Source: Cunninghamella blakesleeana
Lineage: Eukaryota > Mucoromycota > Mucoromycetes > Mucorales > Cunninghamellaceae
Direction: 5' to 3'
DNA length: 64,000 nt
NCBI GenBank assembly: GCA_017871115.1
Contig: JAFCIZ010000002.1
Span: forward strand, 682,001 to 746,000
The notes under the pieces were generated by a model. That model did no database searches. It worked only from the letters and a program-made list of their open reading frames with translations, and was not told the DNA's origin. Each line of letters opens with the position of its first letter. Positions within the stretch are counted from its first letter, which is position 1. Below are positions 58,068 to 64,000 of this stretch, piece after piece. The position numbers were made by a program, and so were the translations under genes.

Positions 58068-60155
58068 CTACATCATCATTTCATCATCATCAACATGATC
58101 AGGTCCATCAAGATTAATTTGCATTTCATCCAACATTTCTTCTAAAGAAATTTCGGGGAAATCTTCTTCTTCTTCTTCACCATCCGTCATCATATCATTA
58201 TTATCTGTAGTAGTTGCCTTATTACTATTTTGATTTTTAAAGATATTCACAGTGGAACGTAATTCAGGATCTTCTTCGATATCACGCATAAACATTTCCA
58301 TATCATATTCAATTTTAGCTTGGTCTTGTTTGCGAGGTAACATTTCATCCACTTCTTTACCCAATTGTTGAATTTTCCAGTTACGTTGTTTATTCTTCTT
58401 ACGACGAGCAGGGTAAGATTTACGTACCAAGATGACATCAGGTAATGATTGACGGTCCAATTTATCAAAATCTCCATTATTAAAGTTGGAACGAGAAAGA
58501 TCATATCCCAAGACGGTATCCCCAGGATTTAAAAGTGCACCTAAATGTGATCTTGCAATGTATTCATCATCATTACGTCCCATATCAGCCATACGGGCTA
58601 CATGAACATCAGCTAATACATATTTACCATGAGTTGGGCCCAAAGGTTCCACATCCAATACATAATATTCAACTAAGGACTTGGAACTAGCTAAGGGTGT
58701 GAAAGGTGAACGCCAATAAACATTATGAGGAATATCAGTTGTGTGTAATGTGTTGAAATCTATCAAATGGACTGAGTTACTGATACGAGAACATATTACC
58801 AATTGATTAACACCACCCATACTGTTGGATAATTTTTTAGGTATAACTACTAAATCATCACGACAAATAGGTACAATTTCAACTATTTTTTTTTTTACAA
58901 AAAAAAGTATATATAATATATATATTAATATTATTACTATATATTACATATATATATATTTTCTATTTTCCTTTTTTCTTTTAAAAAAATAAAATAAAAA
59001 ATAATATGATTATTACCTGAATAAGTAAATTTATAATTGCTTGTACTGGTATGAATGTCAGTAGAAATTAATTGTTCACTAGTTTTGTATCTATTGTTTT
59101 AATATCATTAAAAAATAAAATAAAAATAATAACGATGATGAGTAATCCATTATTAATTATTTTTATATGTAACCAACCAAATTTGACCTATTTTTTTTTT
59201 AAAAAAAAAGTAAAACAAAATAAGGAAGCTTACTTTAAAGGAACTACCGCAGCCAAAAATTCAACCATTTTAATAGCATGAGCTCGTTGACCATAATAAA
59301 AATCAATACCATCTCTAGTTTCCTTGATATTAGTAGTATCTTTATGAGCATTATGTTTCAAGATCAATTGTTCCAAGTACAAAAAGGTACGCTTATGTTC
59401 TACCTTTTGACGAACCTGTACTACGGCCTTCCAAGTATTTTGAGCAGCTAAACGGGTACATTCTTCACATTGTTGTGTGGAGACAACAAATTCAACTTCA
59501 AAGATTTGTTGTAAAATGGTACTAGTAAACACTTCTTTTTGAATAGTCAATTTCACTTTGATACGTCGACTGTGAGGTTCTGTCCAAATAAATCCAGCAT
59601 CTACTAATCTCACCTTATTTAACCCTTTCAATTTCTTTAAACATAACGTTAATAATTCCCTAGATTCTAATGCTGCAGCAACCCAAATACCTGGTGGTTG
59701 AAGGTAACGTTCACAATTTTTACAGAAATGAATGGTGGCTTGCTTAGGAATCCCTTCAGTGATATCTACTTCATTACGAATACAGTTGACACACATATTG
59801 GCTTGATTAGGTGGTGTAGGAGCTCCACATCCTGGACACTATAAAGAAATAAAAATATAAAATATAAAATAAAGTAAGAGTAAAAATAAGTAAAAGGTTT
59901 ATATATATATATATATTCGATGTTTATTATATTATATTTTATTTTATATTTACCAGACTAGATCATACATGTTTTTGGATTATTAAGCACATTGTATATA
60001 TAAATATATATATTATATATATATATAATAGTAAAGGGAAATAGAAAAAATTAATTAATTAATAAATAAATTTAGTTTTAATCATTTTTTAAAATAATAG
60101 TATTTATAAATATATATTACATGAGTTGAGCAGTTACTTCAGGATGATATTCCAT
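58068..60155 (-). CDS. NMD3: NMD3, 60S ribosomal subunit export adaptor, with 4-nt microexon
   Basis: Five exons (60155-60121, 59957-59954, 59838-59234, 59090-59017, 58882-58068) give 510 aa (yeast 518, human 503). The start MEYHPEVTAQL leads via the microexon into ILCPGCG...MCVNC...CKNCERYLQPPG, the zinc-binding N-terminal region. Diagnostic text follows: ESRELLTLCLKKLKG, KVRLVDAGFIWTEPHSRR, YLEQLILKHNAHKDT, DFYYGQRAHAIKMVEFL and EIVPICRDDLVVIPKKL, then the Lys/Arg-rich, acidic C-terminus with the nuclear export region (EISLEEMLDEMQINLD). NMD3 bridges pre-60S subunits to the exportin Crm1. Joining exon 1 straight to exon 3 breaks the frame. Confidence 0.95.
59954..59957 (-). other. 4-nt microexon in NMD3
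   Basis: TCTG on the minus strand, between GATCTAG and GTAAAT. It completes Ile12 (AT/T) and encodes Leu13 (CTG), giving ILC, matching the ILC or LLC before the first zinc Cys in human and yeast NMD3. The acceptor has a weak pyrimidine tract. Confidence 0.7.
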
Positions 60156-60730
60156 TGTTAAATAGCTTTAATAGAAAGTTTTTTCAAGAAAAAAAGTGAA
60201 AAAGAGGGATTTAAAAAAAAATTTAAGCAACCATTTTTTATTTAAAAAACCTGAATTTCAAGCCACCGAAAAAAGACGACAAAAATCAAGCTTTTGGAAG
60301 CTTTTTTAAAAAAATAAAATAAAAACCACATACGTATAGTATCTAACTATAAAAACCGATAAACAGATATATATATTTATGAAACATATTATATATATAA
60401 TTATAAAAATATTAAATATATATTTTTTAATGCTCCAAGTAAAATAAAATGAAAAAAAAAATTAGCATAATTATTAAACTACCATTTCATCTGAAAAAAG
60501 GGCTTTTATCCGCAATTTCGGTAGATGATTTCCTTTTTTGCATTATGTGAAAAAGATAAACTTATCAATGTTAGTCATTTTTTATTTTTTTACGTAATAA
60601 ATAGCAAGTATAAATATTATATTTTTTTATTTTTTATATTTTTCTTTTTCTTTCTGTTTAAATCCATACTATTATTATTATCATCATTATTATTTAAATA
60701 AATTTTTATATCGTAAAAAAAAAAAGCAGT
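60156..60730. other. Divergent promoter region, NMD3 / flavin protein
   Basis: 575 bp. AAGCTTTTGGAAGCTT near 60291-60306 is a short palindrome. A TTATCCGCAATTT variant of the upstream motif lies at 60507, in the sense orientation of the plus gene. No gene seen. Confidence 0.5.
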
Positions 60731-61429
60731 ATGTCTTTTGAAGTTGGACCTAAAACTATTAACAACGTAAAGCGCCATAAAGAGCGAGCAAGTTATGATT
60801 ATGAAAGTGTTCATAAAGCCTTGGACGAAGGATTTTTTTGTCATGTTAGTTTTTGTATTGATGAAGATAATGAGGAAGGGGGACAAGAATCTACCCCTGT
60901 GATTATTCCTATGATTTATGGCCGCAAGGAAAATACTTTATATCTTCATGGTTACGTTTCGGGAAGACTTGTGAAACATTTGGCCCAAGGTCGCAAAGTT
61001 TGTATTGCTGTAAGTGAAATCAACGGTCTCGTATTGGCATTATCTCCTTTTCATCACTCTGTTAATTATAAATCATGTGTTGTCTTTGGTCGTGGCGGCT
61101 TAGTTGATGATAATGATGAAAGATTAGAAGCTTTACAAATCATGACAGATCATATGGTAAAAGGAAGATGGGACCAATGTCGCGATTCTAAAAAAATAGA
61201 ATTACAAACAACAAAAGTAGTGAAGATTGATATTGAATCTGCTAGTGTAAAACAGAGTTATAAAGATGAGCCAGTAGAAGATAAAGAAGATTACAAAGAT
61301 CAAGCGTTATGTGATTCTGTTTGGACTGGTATTGTGCCTCTTGAAACAAAGTTTAAACCTGCCATTCCATCATCTATCAATAAACAGCCGGTTCCTGAAA
61401 ATATCCGTCAACTATATGAAAAAAATTAA
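60731..61429 (+). CDS. Pyridoxamine 5'-phosphate oxidase-related flavin-binding protein
   Basis: Intronless, 232 aa. Split-barrel FMN-binding family features: RASYDYESVHKALDEGFFCHVSF (N-terminal helix and first strand), VIIPMIYGRKENTLYLHGYVSGRLVKHL (barrel core with the family LYLHG...R pattern), VNYKSCVVFGRG and a C-terminal WTGIVPLETKF. Related bacterial proteins include the nitroimidazole-resistance (NimA) type. The substrate is unknown and cofactor binding is inferred. Absence of introns among intron-rich neighbours would fit transfer from bacteria, but three other nearby genes are also intronless. Confidence 0.82.
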   Translation: MSFEVGPKTINNVKRHKERASYDYESVHKALDEGFFCHVSFCIDEDNEEGGQESTPVIIPMIYGRKENTLYLHGYVSGRLVKHLAQGRKVCIAVSEINGLVLALSPFHHSVNYKSCVVFGRGGLVDDNDERLEALQIMTDHMVKGRWDQCRDSKKIELQTTKVVKIDIESASVKQSYKDEPVEDKEDYKDQALCDSVWTGIVPLETKFKPAIPSSINKQPVPENIRQLYEKN

Positions 61430-61801
61430 TAGCTACATTTTTTTTAAATATATATATATATATAATTATTTTTAAGGTTTAATTATAGTATGGTTATTTA
61501 TTAAATAAAAGTAAAAATAGATATAGTGCTAAGCAATGATAAAAAATGAGTGAAATGTTTGAATAAATAAAATACATCAGATATTAAAGAGGTTACAAGG
61601 GAAGGAAGAGGATATTACATAAAAAGATAAAATAAATTAAAGATAAATGATGAAGGTAACGATAGTAACTGGTTATTATAATTGTTTTTTAGAGATGAAG
61701 GTGATAACAATAATTGAATAGGCAATGTTGTCACTGAAGAGAGTTTTTGTTATAGAGTTAATTAATCAGCCAATTCATTATATATGTGCATGCTCATTAG
61801 T
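61430..61801. other. Intergenic, convergent gene ends
   Basis: 372 bp of A/T-rich 3' UTR between the flavin protein (+) and the AdipoR-like gene (-). No gene seen. Confidence 0.5.
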
Positions 61802-63400
61802 TTATAATGAGCACATTCCAAAATCGGTTCTTTGAGATACAAAAGTGGTAGCAGCTACATAATGCCACCAAATGCCACCGCAAACAAACAAATGCCACCA
61901 CTGATGAGAATGTCCAAAATGATCAAATCTACCTGGCCAGATGCGTTCAGGTAACTGATTTCCATACACGACTACACCAAGACTATAGCATAATAAAGAT
62001 TTAATAACAGGTGTAACCCAAGCCAGGACTTGCTGAGGACCATAAAAAAGACATAAATGGGCCATTGGGAGAATACCAGAAGAAGCCAATGCAACAAAGA
62101 AACCAATGCGAATCCATCGAGAATCTATTTATTTATTCAAAAACAATAAAATAATACATTAATGATCAAAAAAAAAAGCACAATTTTTTTTTTAATTTGA
62201 CTTAATTTTATTATTATTAATATTATTATTACCTGGGCGATCAAACCAAGACATAAAAGGCATGGAAACTCCAACAAAAGCCAAAGAACCAGTACCAATA
62301 AGATAAGTATTCCTCCACATATCATTACAATAAAAGCCATAATATTCACATAATAGAACACTTGCACAAATTAATGTACTAATACCAACATAATCCAAAC
62401 AAGCCATTCTTGTGAAGGTGTGATAATCATTGATTCCTGATAGAGTGTGCCATACTGTTGAACACATGAGACATTTGCAAGCTGCAACAAAAAAGATGGC
62501 AAAAATGATTTTATCAAAAACAGGTACATCCGATAATAATGAAGAATAAAATAATTCATAAATCCCAACACTAAGAAAGAAGATGAAGCCAATCAAATGT
62601 GTATAAATGTTGCCTGACTCATTATGTAAATAGAGCCATGAATGAAAACAATCACCAGGTGTTGATAAAAATCGATAGCCAGTATGAATATACTATTCAA
62701 AAATAAAATAAAATAAATAAATAAAAATATAAGACTTTCTATTTTTATTATACAATTATTCTTATTTTTCTATTTATATTATTTATTGTTATTATGATTG
62801 TTATTCATATTTTACCATATTATTTCTCCAAGGTACAGGTAATTCTTCATAATGAAGTAAACGCATAGCTCCATAAGTGATAGCCGCTTTTAAATGATCC
62901 ATTTGTTCATGAGCCATATCAGCAAAATCATTAAATTTATCATGTACTCTTTGTCTCATTTCTGTTGCACGATCAATGGTATCCGCAATACAAGTATCCA
63001 TTTGTTCAATAGAAGCCATTAAAGAGTCTGTCAATGCATCAATGGTATCATCGATAGTGTTTTCAATATTTTGTGTTTGTTCTAGTTCTAGTTGTCGATA
63101 TTTATCAGATAAGTCGGAAAAGGTTTGTTCTAATTGCTGTAAAATATGTTGTTTATATTGACTGGTTGTATCTTCTAGCTGTAACGAATGCCATTGTTTA
63201 TCTATAGTTTCTAATATGGAAGTAGCTTTTTGTATTCTATTGCGTGTATAATCTTTTAATCGTTTTGAACTTTCCATATGTGAAAGTCGAAACTTGACTT
63301 TATGTAAAAGTGGTGTTAATCTGTTTCGAACAAAATCATCTAAATCCAATACTTCATCAGCACAAGTGGTTGTTTTGTTTATAGTTAATAAGTTTTCCAT
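61802..63400 (-). CDS. AdipoR/Izh (PAQR) family membrane protein with N-terminal coiled coil
   Basis: Three exons (63400-62816, 62692-62233, 62124-61802) give 455 aa. Residues 1-195 are almost all charged helix (SNSR-type heptads such as LQLEDTTSQYKQHILQQLEQTFSDLSDKYRQLELEQ), ending HYEELPVPWRNN. Exon 2 begins YIHTGYR and the usual 7TM core: LYLHNESGNIYTHLIGF, VFDKIIFAIFFVAACKCLMCSTVWH, and in exon 3 GHSHQWWHLFVCGGIWWHYVA. The conserved metal-site histidines (STVWH; HSHQWWH) are present. PAQRs are zinc-dependent, ceramidase-like hydrolases; yeast Izh proteins act in zinc/sterol balance. The coiled coil is an extra not seen in most animal members and would allow oligomerisation. The usual TM topology is expected. 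Confidence 0.88.
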
Positions 63401-64000
63401 TTTGAAATATAAATATATATGTATATAAATACAAATTATATGTATGTATATATATATTTAATTACAACAAAAAAAGAAAAAGTAAACTGTTTAATAAAAA
63501 AAATAAAGGAATGTATACAAAGAAAAGTGTAGAAAAAAGAAGAAAAGATAAGAAAAAAAAATTGACTCAAAAAATTATTTTTACTAAATTATTTGTTGGT
63601 GTAGTTCAAACTCAGTTTTTTTTAGCAAATTAAAATCCACCAATTTGAAGAATGGTTAAAAGAATTAATAATAATAATAGTTAACACATGCTCTTATTAC
63701 TGTTGAAAACCTGAGCAAATAATAATAGCAATAGTAATGATAATAAAAATTATAATTCTTATGGTTATATAAAAGTAATATTAAATACTTTTTCTTTATT
63801 ATTATATAACAATGAAGGAATATATTTTAATAAGTGTCATATGTTATTATTACATGATGTACTAATATAAAATTTTAAGTATAGAAAAATATAGTTTTTC
63901 CATTATAGTGTAAAAACTATAATAAGAATCATCCAATAAAATTAAAGATTTATTCTGGGATATGAAAGTGATTAAAAACCTACCGTTTTTTTTTCTTATA
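63401..64000. other. Window end, promoter of the AdipoR-like gene
   Basis: 600 bp of A/T-rich sequence, with a GTATATAAAT-type TATA-like stretch near 63420. I see no gene; any neighbour lies beyond the window. Confidence 0.5.

Noticed and set aside
60617..60886. Minus-strand ORF over the flavin protein start
   Set aside because: Overlaps a supported gene and its promoter; low complexity.

Overview
This is a very AT-rich nuclear fragment from a fungus. Genes are close together, many have several short introns (GT...TAG), and untranslated regions are packed with A, T and TA runs. Asn, Gln and Ser homopolymers, a mitochondrial MGM101 gene, a fungal Cps1-type family-2 glycosyltransferase, a tandem cytochrome P450 pair and an L1-like LINE all fit an early-diverging fungus, most likely Mucoromycota (Mucorales-like). 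The species cannot be decided from the window. The standard genetic code works throughout.

Layout. 0-16 kb: 5'-partial tail-anchored coiled-coil protein (+); DCAF7/WDR68 WD40 protein (-); long low-complexity FYVE protein (+); bHLH factor (-); TOE1-like deadenylase (+); Cps1-like glycosyltransferase (-); TAP42/alpha4 (+); adenine phosphoribosyltransferase (+). 17-23 kb: two tandem cytochrome P450s. 23-30 kb: VPS28 (ESCRT-I) and RRP5 (pre-rRNA processing), both (-). 31-37 kb: a gene relic, then a LINE (two overlapping ORFs, poly(A) tail, 14-bp target-site duplication). 38-52 kb: cytochrome c, UTP21 (SSU processome), a small unknown protein, an ACBD5/ATG37-type acyl-CoA-binding protein, TRAPPC13, MGM101 and a short membrane or secreted ORF. 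52-64 kb: methionine aminopeptidase 1 divergent from ASCC1, a second bHLH factor, NMD3, a PNPOx-like flavin protein, and an AdipoR/Izh receptor-like protein with an N-terminal coiled coil.

Most genes are unrelated housekeeping functions, although three act in ribosome biogenesis (RRP5, UTP21, NMD3). I rebuilt exon structures by joining GT/AG sites and checking reading phase; each multi-exon model listed sums to whole codons and ends at a stop.

The most notable signal is a set of microexons needed to keep conserved motifs in frame: 4 nt in NMD3, 5 nt and 9 nt in P450-1, 9 nt in MetAP1 and 17 nt in VPS28. Other points of interest are a LINE that begins exactly at its ORF1 start codon, a recurring, orientation-consistent ATTCCGC upstream motif, a frame-preserving stop-free intron in UTP21, and the coiled-coil/AdipoR architecture. 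I found no convincing wholly new multi-gene system.
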